Source: Corynebacterium aurimucosum ATCC 700975
Lineage (GTDB): Bacteria > Actinomycetota > Actinomycetes > Mycobacteriales > Mycobacteriaceae
Direction of reading: 5' to 3'
Assembly (NCBI RefSeq): GCF_007672725.1
Contig: NZ_VDTC01000004.1
Span: 171,391-235,390 of the forward strand
DNA: 64,000 nt
Both the position numbers and the translations under genes were made by a program. Below, in pieces: positions 34,370 through 42,802 of this stretch. The notes beneath the pieces are model-generated. The model saw only the letters and a program-made list of their open reading frames with translations, was not told where the DNA came from and did no database searches. Positions within the stretch are counted from its first letter, which is position 1, and every line of letters begins with the position of its first letter.

Positions 34370-36409
34370 TTAGAAGGAGCCGCCGCGGAAACCGCCTCCG
34401 CCTCCGCCGCCCGAGAAGCCGCCTCCGCCAAATCCACCGCCACCGGAGAAGCCGCCGCCGAAACCGCCACCACGGGAGCTGCCGCCGCCGAGAATCTGGC
34501 CAATGACCATGCCGGTGAGGATGTTGCCCGCGGCATCGGTGGCCTGGCGGCGCTGCTCCCGGCGGCGATAAGCCTCCAGGTCTTCCTTCGCGCGGTTGAG
34601 CGAAGTCTGCGCAGCAGAAGCGGCATCGCGGGAGAAGTTCAGCGCCGCGCGCAGATCCTTGGAGGCGGAGTTCTGGGCTTGGGCGAAGAGGCGGGAGGCG
34701 TCGGCAAGCGCGACGCGCGCATCGGGGCCCACCACGCGGCCGCGCGAGGACAGCAAGTCTTCCGCCGCCTGGATGGCGGACTCGGCCGCGGCAATCTGCT
34801 GGCGGTAGAGCGCAATCTGGCGCTCGCGGGTGGCGTTGGTTTCGCGGACAGTATCGAGCTGCTCGTCCAGCTTGCTATCGAGCGCCGTCAGCGCGGTGTA
34901 CTGCCCCAGCGGATCGGCCTTGCCCTGCTGGCGAGCCGCACTGAGCGCCTCCCGCGCCTGGGCGAGTAGTGACTCCAACGCGGACCAATCCGCCGGGGAG
35001 CCCTGGGCCTTGCCGCGCTGTTCGAGGTGCTGGGCTTCGGCGATTTCTTCCTCGACCTCATTGATGAGCGCCGGCAGGTTATCCTGCGCCGCGGTGATCG
35101 AGTTCTCGGCGTTTTCCACGGCGCTGAGCAGACGGTCAGAGACCTCGAGCGCATGCTCTGCATCGCGGATATAGCCCACCAACGGCCCCTGCTGCCCGGA
35201 GGGCTGGGACTGCAGCTCGCGGCCGCGCGAAAGCAGCTTCTCGGCCTCGTTGAGCGAGACCTCCGCCATCTCCGGGTTATCCGCAATCGAGGACAACGCC
35301 TCCTCGGAATGAGAAGCACTGAGGGAGGACAATGTCGTGCGCGCCTGCGGCAGACGCCCGCGCAGATCGACGGTGCGCTGGGTCAGCTCATCCAGCTTGG
35401 AGCCGGCGTTGATGAGCAAGTCCCGCATCTTGGCAAAGTCCGCCGCCTGCTCATCCAACGCATCATCTGCCTGCCCGCAGGAAGAGATAATCTCCACCAG
35501 CATCTGGCGGCGCTCCGAAGTCGATTCCGGTAGGTTGTCCTGCAGCTTCTGCTGCAGCTGGAACGCTTTCTGCAGTGTTAGCGTGGAGTGGTTCATCGCG
35601 CGCGTAAACGGGCGGGTGCGCTCGGGACCGAATTCGGCCACCGCGATGTCGAGCTCCTCCTTGCCGCGGCGGATCGACTCATCGGTGGAGACCAGTTCCT
35701 CCTGCGCCAGTTTCTCCAACGTATCCATATCCAGGCGGTCGAGCTGCGCGGTATTGCCCGGCTCAATCTGGCGCGCGGACTCCAGAGTGGCCGCCGAGTC
35801 CTTCTTTGTCTTGCGCCTGTTGGCCACCGCGATTCCGCCACCCGCCAAAGCCAGCGCGCCCGCGCCGCCAGCGAGCCACAGTCCTCCGGAGCCATCGGAA
35901 TCAGAAGCAGCAGAAGTGCCAGAAGAAGACCCCGCAGAACCGGTAGCGGCAGCGTCGACAAGCGCAAGCGCGGAAGCGCCGTACTGGTGACCGTCGGCAA
36001 GCTTGGCGTAGGCCGCGTCATACATCGCATCCAGGCGCCCACGCGGCCAGTCTTTACCCGTCTGCACGCCCACGGTGGAATCATCCACGCCCACCACATA
36101 GGCCGCAGAGTTCGGGCCCTTGGACTGCACAATTTCACCCGCGTAGCTTTCCGCGCCCTCCGGCAGTGAGGAGGCAAAGACCACGAAAATCACCACGTGG
36201 TTCTCCTGCTGCAGCGCGGCAATCTTGCCCTCCAACTCGGACTTCTCCGAGCTCGAGAGCACCCCGGCCTCATCCGTCACCTTGTCCTTAATGGAGGCCG
36301 CCTCGGGCGCGGCAAGAACATAGTCCGCAGCCATAGCGGGGCTAGCAGTGGCCAACCCCAACACCACAGCGGCAAGGGCGGCGCGACCAAAACGAGCAGC
36401 AGTAGTCAT
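34370..36409 (-). CDS. TPM-domain secreted/membrane protein with Gly-rich C-terminus
   Basis: 679 aa. Signal peptide at the start (MTTAARFGRAALAAVVLGLA, likely cut after PAMA). A TPM (YgcG-like) domain covers residues about 40-160 (VTDEAGVLSSSEKSELEGKI; HVVIFVVFASSLPEGAESYA). One membrane helix follows near 190 (LWLAGGAGALALAGGGIAVA), then a long helical, coiled-coil-like region rich in Glu/Gln/Ala, and a C-terminal tail of GGGFGGG/FSGGG repeats. The architecture is common in actinobacteria; TPM domains are linked to envelope and photosystem repair but the role here is unknown. ATG 36409 starts a proper signal; an earlier start adds three residues. Confidence 0.88.
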   Translation of the reverse strand: MTTAARFGRAALAAVVLGLATASPAMAADYVLAAPEAASIKDKVTDEAGVLSSSEKSELEGKIAALQQENHVVIFVVFASSLPEGAESYAGEIVQSKGPNSAAYVVGVDDSTVGVQTGKDWPRGRLDAMYDAAYAKLADGHQYGASALALVDAAATGSAGSSSGTSAASDSDGSGGLWLAGGAGALALAGGGIAVANRRKTKKDSAATLESARQIEPGNTAQLDRLDMDTLEKLAQEELVSTDESIRRGKEELDIAVAEFGPERTRPFTRAMNHSTLTLQKAFQLQQKLQDNLPESTSERRQMLVEIISSCGQADDALDEQAADFAKMRDLLINAGSKLDELTQRTVDLRGRLPQARTTLSSLSASHSEEALSSIADNPEMAEVSLNEAEKLLSRGRELQSQPSGQQGPLVGYIRDAEHALEVSDRLLSAVENAENSITAAQDNLPALINEVEEEIAEAQHLEQRGKAQGSPADWSALESLLAQAREALSAARQQGKADPLGQYTALTALDSKLDEQLDTVRETNATRERQIALYRQQIAAAESAIQAAEDLLSSRGRVVGPDARVALADASRLFAQAQNSASKDLRAALNFSRDAASAAQTSLNRAKEDLEAYRRREQRRQATDAAGNILTGMVIGQILGGGSSRGGGFGGGFSGGGGFGGGGFSGGGGGGGFRGGSF

Positions 36410-36453
36410 GCGCACCACGATACCTTCCCACCCAGCGCTAGAGTGGTCAGACA

Positions 36454-37038
36454 GTGAAGTACGTTATTGTCCTCGGCGCCGCGCAATACGACGGGCGCCC
36501 CTCCCGCATCCTCACCGGCCGCGTGCGCTTCGCCGCCGAGTACGCCGCCGCGCACGACCTGCCCATCATCACCGTCGGCGGCAAGCTACCCGGCGATAGG
36601 TTCACCGAGGCCGGGGTGGCTAAGCGCATGCTTGACGACGATCCCCTCAACGTCACCGCCCTCGAGGAAGGCCTGGACACCCGCAGCGAGCTGATTGCCG
36701 CGCGCGAGAAGCTCGGCGTGACCGAGGCCGTCATCATCACCGATCCGCTCCACCGCCTGCGCACCTTCCTCATCGCCCGCCAAGAGGGGATTGATGCAAC
36801 GGTGCTGGGCACGCCCTATTATCCTTCCCCGCGTTTCTCCATCCCGTGGTGGCGCTACCTGGCCCACGAGACCGGCGGCCTGGCCTACCTGGGCCTGCGC
36901 ACCCTGCTGGGGGAGGAGCGCACCGAAGGCGTGCGCGTGGCCTTCTACCGCATCGAGCGCATTATCCGCCCCAACCAGGCCCTGCGCCACCGCGTCATTG
37001 GCGCGAGGCAGACCCAGGAAGGCCAGGACTCCGCCTAA
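36454..37038 (+). CDS. YdcF-family (DUF218) protein
   Basis: 194-aa DUF218 domain protein. The opening MKYVIVLGAAQYDGRPSRIL and the motif GRVRFAAEYAAAHDLPIITV, then GVTEAVIITDPLHRLRTFLI, match the family. No signal peptide or membrane helix precedes the domain, unlike SanA/ElyC proteins, so it is probably cytoplasmic. GTG start; divergent from the TPM gene with 44 bases between. dgt follows after 11 bases and may share the transcript. Biochemical role unknown (family members bind SAM or affect envelope precursors). Confidence 0.82.
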   Translation: MKYVIVLGAAQYDGRPSRILTGRVRFAAEYAAAHDLPIITVGGKLPGDRFTEAGVAKRMLDDDPLNVTALEEGLDTRSELIAAREKLGVTEAVIITDPLHRLRTFLIARQEGIDATVLGTPYYPSPRFSIPWWRYLAHETGGLAYLGLRTLLGEERTEGVRVAFYRIERIIRPNQALRHRVIGARQTQEGQDSA

Positions 37039-37049
37039 ACTTAAAACCC

Positions 37050-38324
37050 GTGAGCTATTCCTACCGCGCAGAAGACGTCGCCCGCCTCGCTTCCGAGTCC
37101 CCCAAAGGCTCGGCCCTGCTCAAATCCGAGGAGCACCGTGGCGCCTTCTCCCGGGACCGCGCCCGCGTCCTGCACTCCGCGGCGCTGCGCCGCCTAGCGG
37201 ATAAGACCCAGGTGGTGGGCCCGCGCGATGGTGATACCCCGCGCACCCGGCTTACGCACTCCCTGGAGGTCAGCCAGATCGCCCGCAGCATCGGTGCCGG
37301 CTTAGGGCTGGACCCGGACCTGTGCGACATGGCAGGTCTGACGCACGACATCGGCCACCCGCCCTACGGCCACAACGGCGAGAATGCGCTCAACGAGGTG
37401 GCCCTCGGCGGCTTCGAGGGCAACGCCCAGACCCTGCGCATCCTGGCCAAGCTGGAGCCCAAGGTGGTTTTGGATACCCCGGCGGGCCTGCGCAGCTATG
37501 GCTTGAACCTCACCCGCGCCTCGCTGGATGCGGCTTGCAAATACCCCTGGACCAAGACCAACCCGGATGGCACCACCAACCGCAAATACGGCGCCTATGA
37601 CGAGGACGTGGACATTCTGGAGTGGCTGCGCCAGGGGCATAGCGATAAGCGCAAGTCCATGGAGGCGCAGGTGATGGACTGGTCAGATGACATAGCCTAT
37701 TCCGTCCACGACGTCGAAGACGGCATCATCTCCCGCCGCATCTCCCTGGGGGTGCTGTGGGACCTGGTGGAGCTGGCCAACCTCGCGGACAAGGGCGCCA
37801 AGGCCTTCGGCGGTACTGCCGACGAGCTCCTGGAGGCCGCCGACCGCCTGCGCCAGCTGGACGTCATCAACGCCATTGGCAACTTCGACTACTCCCTGCG
37901 CTCCTATGCCAACTTGAAGAAGATGACCTCCGAGCTCGTCGGCCGCTATGTGGGCGCTACCGTTTCCGCCACGCTCGCGGCTAACGCCGGCTCCCTCGGC
38001 CGCATGAACGGCGACCTCGCCGTCCCGCCGGGCGCGGTGGCGGAGGTAACCCTGCTCAAGACCATCGCCGTGCTCTACGTCATGGATGAGCCCGCCCACC
38101 TGGCCCGCCAGGACCGCCAGCGCGAGCGCATCTACCGCGTCTACGACTACCTGGTGGCCGGCGCGCCGGGCTCGCTGGACGCCACCTTCGCCCTCTGGTG
38201 GAACCAGGCAGACACCGACCTGGAGCGCGACCGCGCAATCATCGACCAGATCGCCTCCATGACGGAATCGCGCCTTGAGCGCCTGGCGCAGCGCAGCGCC
38301 GAGCTCTTCGGCTTCTTGAGCTAG
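37050..38324 (+). CDS. dgt: Deoxyguanosinetriphosphate triphosphohydrolase-like protein
   Basis: 424-aa HD-domain nucleotide hydrolase that removes triphosphate from dNTPs and trims dNTP pools. The HD metal site is clear: RLTHSLEVSQIARSIG and GLTHDIGHPPYGHNGE, with the distal Asp in MDWSDDIAYSVHDVEDG. GTG 37050 begins the conserved part (SYSYRAEDVARLASESPKGS) and gives the length known for corynebacterial Dgt; the frame is open further upstream over the YdcF gene but is not homologous. In related genomes dnaG follows directly; here about 4.5 kb intervene. Confidence 0.93.
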   Translation: MSYSYRAEDVARLASESPKGSALLKSEEHRGAFSRDRARVLHSAALRRLADKTQVVGPRDGDTPRTRLTHSLEVSQIARSIGAGLGLDPDLCDMAGLTHDIGHPPYGHNGENALNEVALGGFEGNAQTLRILAKLEPKVVLDTPAGLRSYGLNLTRASLDAACKYPWTKTNPDGTTNRKYGAYDEDVDILEWLRQGHSDKRKSMEAQVMDWSDDIAYSVHDVEDGIISRRISLGVLWDLVELANLADKGAKAFGGTADELLEAADRLRQLDVINAIGNFDYSLRSYANLKKMTSELVGRYVGATVSATLAANAGSLGRMNGDLAVPPGAVAEVTLLKTIAVLYVMDEPAHLARQDRQRERIYRVYDYLVAGAPGSLDATFALWWNQADTDLERDRAIIDQIASMTESRLERLAQRSAELFGFLS

Positions 38325-38577
38325 GGCTGAGCTAGCACACCAACGCACCCTGCCCACGGGAAGAAGGCGGGGCAGGGCCGTGCTGTTCGCAACGGCCGGG
38401 CGAAGCGGGAGATATCCGTCACTCGATAGTTGAACACCGTTTACTTTGACGTCATGCACCTGACAACTCGTTGTTAAACGCGCGGCCTAGCCTCGGGCGG
38501 GCCGTAAACTGTGCGGCTCCTGTGGAGCCCTCAGAAGCGGAAGTCTCTTCATTTTTGCTATCTGTCAAGGAATTTTT
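38325..38577. other. Intergenic region after dgt, with hairpin and metallophosphoesterase leader
   Basis: 253 bases. A GC-rich hairpin CCCTGCCC (38348-38355) / GGGCAGGG (38370-38377) without T-run may end dgt transcription. The part from 38400 is more AT-rich and should hold the promoter of the large secreted enzyme, but I cannot name convincing -35/-10 boxes. AAGGAA at 38566-38571 is its ribosome site. Confidence 0.4.
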
Positions 38578-41500
38578 GTGTCTCAAAAGAAGTCTCAGAA
38601 AAAACTGCATCAAGCCGCGCTGATCGCCTCCATCAGCCTCGTTGGCTCAAGCCTTGTTGCTCCCGCATTCGCCTCCGCCCAGAACCTGCCCAAGGCAGAC
38701 ATCCTGGACTTGTCCTTGGAGAACGGGACCATCAGCAACTCCGCATCCGATGCCGCACCGCTGAGCATCGGCGCGCCCACCGTGGAGCAAGACAGCGTGC
38801 TTGAGCGCCCCGTGGCCCACTTTGACGGCCGCAAGGATGCCGTCGGCTTTGACATCGGGGACAAGTTTGACCAGATCAAGGACGGCTTCACCGTCGAATG
38901 CGTCTTCCGCTACGACGGGGAGTTCGACGGCAACGAAAAGAGCCTCTGCGCCAACAAGGAAGCCGGCGGCTGGGCCATGGTCATCTACGGCGACCAGCTG
39001 ACCTTCACCGTCAACGGCAGCGACGGCTACAAGAAAGCCCAGCAGCAAGTGGAGCCGGGCCAGTGGTACCACGCGGTGGGCGTCTACGATGGCACCAAGA
39101 GCGAGCTCTATGTCAACGGTGCCAAGGTGGCTGAGAACACCGAGATCAACGGTGAGGTGACCAAGCCCAAGTCCAACTCCACCGCCGTGATGATCGGCGC
39201 GGACTCCGGCCGGGATAACGCCGCCCAGTTCTACTCTGATGCCGTCGTGAGCGAAGCCCGCATCTTCTCCGATCCGCTCGGGGAGGAGGAGATTTCCGCC
39301 CTCTATGAGGACTCCAACCTGAGCACCGATAAGAAGGCAGAGATCACCGGCTCCACTCCGAGTGCCGGTCAGCACCTGACGGGCCCGGTGACTTTCGACG
39401 TCCAGTTCAACGACGCCGCCCTCATCTCCCGCGAGCTCACCTACACCCTGGACGGCGAGGAAATTGAGCGCGGGCAGGAAATCGGCACCGGCCTCAAGGA
39501 AGGAAACCACTCCATCCAGGTCGAGGGCCGCGATGTCTTTGGCAACCCCATCTCCCAGGCCATCGACTTCACTTCCGGCAACCTCCCGGGGGCCGCCGGC
39601 ACCGACTCCACTCCGAGCGGCGAGGGCGTGACCATTTCCGCCCGCGCAGATAACCCGAGCGGCGGTGACGTGGAGACCACCTTCACCGAAGCCGATGTGG
39701 CGGTAGCAGACAAGGGCTTCCAAGGCACCTTCACGGATATCCCGGAGAGCCTGGAGTTTGAGTACGAGGACGGCGAGGACTTCGACAAGGCCCTCAACCC
39801 GGACAACGAGGATGCCCAGGAGTCCAGCTCCACGGAGCACATGCCCTTCCATCGCTTTGACCTGAAGCTCAAAGACGCTGAGAAGAAGGCTCACGACATC
39901 GCCTGGTCCGGCACCGTGGATCCCAAGCGCTCGGTGCGCCTTATGGCGTGGAATACCAAGAGCAACACCTGGGAGAAGTTGGCAGAAACCCGCGGCGCAG
40001 CCGACGCTCAAGTAAGCCTCAGCGCGGAGGTCAACCAAGATTTCGTCGACGGTGACACCATCCACACCATGCTGGTGGGCTACGACGTCTTTGCCGATGA
40101 CCTCAACGAGCCCGTCAACGAGCAGTTCGCCGACACCAGCGACTATGACTTTTCCATCGCTCACCACACCGATACCCAGTATCTCTCCGAAGGCGCGGTA
40201 GAAAAGGCCACCGCCGAGGAGCGCAAGAAGTGGGAAGACGGCTACACCGCCGCCACCCAGTGGATCGCGGACAACGCCGAGAAGCGCAAGATCGCCTACT
40301 CTGCGCACACCGGTGACATCATCGAGAACTGGATTGGCGCGGGCAATGACCGCGCAAATGCCAAGAAGGAATTCGAGATAGCCTCCAACGCCCAGAAGAT
40401 TCTGGAGGACGCCGGCGTGGTCAACGGCGTGCTGCCGGGCAACCACGACAACCAAAGCGGCGCGGATGTCGGCGCCGACAACCTGTACAACGAATACTTT
40501 GGGCCGGAGCGCTACGAGGCACAGCAGGGCACGGGCAAGTGGGCTGAGCAGGATGCCTCCTACCACCCCTATGCTGAGGGCGATAACGATAACCACTACG
40601 ACTTGTTCTCCACCAACGGCATGGACTTCATTGCCCTGCACCTGGGCTATGACGTCACTGAGGAGGAAGCCGCGTGGGCGGATAAGGTGCTCAAGCAGTA
40701 CTCCGACCGCAACGCCATCTTGTTGACCCACGCCTACCTCAAGCCTTCCGCGAGCCCGGATGGCCGCGGCTCGGACTTCTCCCACGACGGCGTGATGGTT
40801 TATGAGAACGTCATTGAAAAGAATCCCAACGTGGCCCTGGTGCTGGCCGGCCACGAGCACGGCGTGTCCATCGTCAGCCGCAAGGACGTCGGTCACACCA
40901 ACAACCACGTGGTGGAGCTGCTGGCGGATTACCAGTTCTACGAGGTCGGCTCCGATGAGCTGGGCCTGACGGAGCTCGGCGACTATGACGGCGACACCGG
41001 CCTGCGCTTTGGCTCCAGCTACCTGCGCCTCCTGCAGTTTGACCTGAAGAACTCGGAGATGGTCGTGGATACGTATTCGCCGCTTCTCGACGACCACAAC
41101 GCCACCGAGTACGACGACCGCCAGCGCTACAACGGCCACGAGGACGAGTTCCGTATTCCTATCCAGTTCCAGACCCGCAAGACGAGCTTTGCGACGAACT
41201 CCATGCTCGCCCTGACCGATACCGGCAAGGAGATTGGCACAGACACCGCCAAGTCCGGCTGGCCCGCAAGCGTCACGTACAAGGACGTCAAGGCTGGCGA
41301 CGCCTATGGCTGGTACGCCACCTCCGCCGATGCTTCCTCCAAGGAGGGCACCAAGCCTGGCATCGTGCGCCAGTTCGGCGTCTTCACCGCCCAGGAGCAG
41401 GAGCAAGAGCCGGATAACACTGCCCCTGAGCTCACCGTCCCCAGCGACAAGCTCACCATCACCAAGGGCTCCGAAGCCAACCTGCTTGAGGGCGTGACCG

Positions 41501-41850
41501 CCAAGGACGATAAGGACGGTGACCTCACTGACAAGGTGAAGGTGGTGGGCAACATCGACACCGCCAAGCCGGGCGTCTACTCCGTCACCTACGCCGTCAC
41601 GGACTCCGCCGGCAACCAGGCCTTGGCCTCCCGCGTCGTGGAAGTCACCGCCGGCAACCAAGGCGACAACACCGGCTCCAGCGGAAGCAGCAGCGGCTCG
41701 AGCAACAGTGGCTCGAGCCGCGGAAGCGTACTCCCCGCCATCCTCGGCGCCCTCTTCGGTGCCGCAGGTGCCACCGCGGTCATCGCTGGTCTGCTGAACT
41801 ACCTCGCGCCGGAAGTGCGCGATACCGTCAAGCGCGCCCTCGGCCTCTAA
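38578..41850 (+). CDS. Large secreted LamG/metallophosphoesterase protein
   Basis: 1090 aa. N-terminal Sec signal (LIASISLVGSSLVAPAFASA) after a Lys-rich start. Residues about 60-225 form a LamG/concanavalin-like domain (FDGRKDAVGFDIGDKFDQIK). A metallophosphoesterase domain covers about 520-780: DTDTQ (in place of the usual DxH), GD in SAHTGDIIE, GNHD in LPGNHDNQSG and GHEH in LAGHEHGVS. Near 950-1030 is a DUF5011/HYR-like Ig repeat (NTAPELTVPSDKLTITKG). A Ser/Gly linker leads to a C-terminal membrane helix (ILGALFGAAGATAVIAGLLN). No LPxTG, so it is probably membrane-anchored outside. It may release phosphate from organic phosphates; substrate unknown. Confidence 0.9.
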   Translation: MSQKKSQKKLHQAALIASISLVGSSLVAPAFASAQNLPKADILDLSLENGTISNSASDAAPLSIGAPTVEQDSVLERPVAHFDGRKDAVGFDIGDKFDQIKDGFTVECVFRYDGEFDGNEKSLCANKEAGGWAMVIYGDQLTFTVNGSDGYKKAQQQVEPGQWYHAVGVYDGTKSELYVNGAKVAENTEINGEVTKPKSNSTAVMIGADSGRDNAAQFYSDAVVSEARIFSDPLGEEEISALYEDSNLSTDKKAEITGSTPSAGQHLTGPVTFDVQFNDAALISRELTYTLDGEEIERGQEIGTGLKEGNHSIQVEGRDVFGNPISQAIDFTSGNLPGAAGTDSTPSGEGVTISARADNPSGGDVETTFTEADVAVADKGFQGTFTDIPESLEFEYEDGEDFDKALNPDNEDAQESSSTEHMPFHRFDLKLKDAEKKAHDIAWSGTVDPKRSVRLMAWNTKSNTWEKLAETRGAADAQVSLSAEVNQDFVDGDTIHTMLVGYDVFADDLNEPVNEQFADTSDYDFSIAHHTDTQYLSEGAVEKATAEERKKWEDGYTAATQWIADNAEKRKIAYSAHTGDIIENWIGAGNDRANAKKEFEIASNAQKILEDAGVVNGVLPGNHDNQSGADVGADNLYNEYFGPERYEAQQGTGKWAEQDASYHPYAEGDNDNHYDLFSTNGMDFIALHLGYDVTEEEAAWADKVLKQYSDRNAILLTHAYLKPSASPDGRGSDFSHDGVMVYENVIEKNPNVALVLAGHEHGVSIVSRKDVGHTNNHVVELLADYQFYEVGSDELGLTELGDYDGDTGLRFGSSYLRLLQFDLKNSEMVVDTYSPLLDDHNATEYDDRQRYNGHEDEFRIPIQFQTRKTSFATNSMLALTDTGKEIGTDTAKSGWPASVTYKDVKAGDAYGWYATSADASSKEGTKPGIVRQFGVFTAQEQEQEPDNTAPELTVPSDKLTITKGSEANLLEGVTAKDDKDGDLTDKVKVVGNIDTAKPGVYSVTYAVTDSAGNQALASRVVEVTAGNQGDNTGSSGSSSGSSNSGSSRGSVLPAILGALFGAAGATAVIAGLLNYLAPEVRDTVKRALGL

Positions 41851-41854
41851 GGCC

Positions 41855-41877
41855 CCGGCGGGCTAACCACCCGCCGG
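41855..41877. terminator. Hairpin between convergent genes
   Basis: Perfect 8-bp stem CCGGCGGG / CCCGCCGG with 7-base loop CTAACCA, 4 bases after the metallophosphoesterase stop and 13 bases before the barstar gene end. No T-run follows, so it is a weak or atypical terminator. Confidence 0.5.
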
Positions 41878-41889
41878 TCAACAACCTCA

Positions 41890-42123
41890 CTAGCGCACCA
41901 GCGCGACACCCTGGTCCTCCAGCACCATGCTGATGGGGGCCAGGTCTTCTTCCACCATGTCAAAATCCGCAGCAATAATCGCCACGATGTGTTGCTCGCG
42001 GAGGAAGTCCGCCAAAGCGTCAAGGTTGCGCGGGGCACCGGACGTGCAGCCGTGCAGGCGGCCGAGCGCGCCATAGAGATCCTCGCGTGTGCGGATGGGT
42101 TCAGTAATGAGAATGCGTTGCAT
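41890..42123 (-). CDS. Barstar-family ribonuclease inhibitor
   Basis: 77-aa cytoplasmic inhibitor of barnase-type ribonucleases; barstar itself has 90 aa. The recognisable core is RTREDLYGALGRLHGCTSGA...NLDALADFLRE (helix and loop that plug the RNase active site) with Asp in DFDMVEEDL. It lies 3 bases after the stop of the secreted ribonuclease gene, so both are on one transcript and the producer is protected. ATG start. The pairing with an RNase gene makes the call much firmer than the short sequence alone. Confidence 0.85.
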   Translation of the reverse strand: MQRILITEPIRTREDLYGALGRLHGCTSGAPRNLDALADFLREQHIVAIIAADFDMVEEDLAPISMVLEDQGVALVR

Positions 42124-42126
42124 GTC

Positions 42127-42645
42127 TTAGTCCTCCGCGTCCGGGATACTGCAGAAGCTGTCGTAGTGGTCATCGGTGTAGTACCAGACATCCGGGTCGG
42201 TCTCGCTGCCGCCACCGGTAACAATGCGCTTGGCCCCGCGGTGCCCAATCCCCGGGGTTTCCACGGTGTATTCGCGGTAGTAGTTCTTCGCCTGCTGCGG
42301 CAGCGCGCCCTCATAATTTCCGAAACGCACGTTGTCGTTATCGGGATAGTCATAGGGCCCGCCGGCCAGGATGTCCTCGGCGGTCTCGTGCGCCTCCTGC
42401 GGCAGGGAATCCATGGCGCAGGTGGGCAGGTCTGTTCCGCCTTGCTTGGCGACGTCCCCCTCATTCTCACTGGACGCACCAGCGGCAGAGGACGCACCCG
42501 CCGCAGCGGACGACGGTGCCGCCTTCTGGTCCGCGCCATCGCCGGAGCCACCAAGGTCAATGCCGAAGTAGCCCGCGACGAGGACTAGAACCGCGCCACC
42601 GATGATGGCCGGCAGCGATTTTTTGGAGGGGGAGGATTGGGACAT
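42127..42645 (-). CDS. Guanyl-specific ribonuclease (barnase/RNase Sa-like), membrane-anchored or secreted
   Basis: 172 aa. Lys-containing N-terminus followed by one hydrophobic helix (LPAIIGGAVLVLVAGYFGID), an Ala/Ser/Gly linker, then a microbial RNase N1/T1 domain from about residue 75: LPQEAHETAEDILAGGP, YREYTVETPG (catalytic Glu), GAKRIVTGGG (Arg) and DDHYDSFCS (His). It cleaves RNA after guanine if active. The helix has no obvious cleavage site, so it may stay anchored with the catalytic part outside. ATG 42645 is chosen; starts 9 or 12 bases upstream are possible. The barstar gene follows immediately. Confidence 0.87.
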   Translation of the reverse strand: MSQSSPSKKSLPAIIGGAVLVLVAGYFGIDLGGSGDGADQKAAPSSAAAGASSAAGASSENEGDVAKQGGTDLPTCAMDSLPQEAHETAEDILAGGPYDYPDNDNVRFGNYEGALPQQAKNYYREYTVETPGIGHRGAKRIVTGGGSETDPDVWYYTDDHYDSFCSIPDAED

Positions 42646-42802
42646 GGCCCCCATCATTGCAGGTATAGGGCCTGAACCAGAAATCCGGATCAGGCCTTTT
42701 ATTAATACCCACCGCAGGGTCTTTGCGGATGTGGGACTCGGCCGCCCGGCTCCACCCAGCCGTGGGTACCTGTAGCTCCGGCGGGCGGGGTAGTCTGTAC
42801 GC

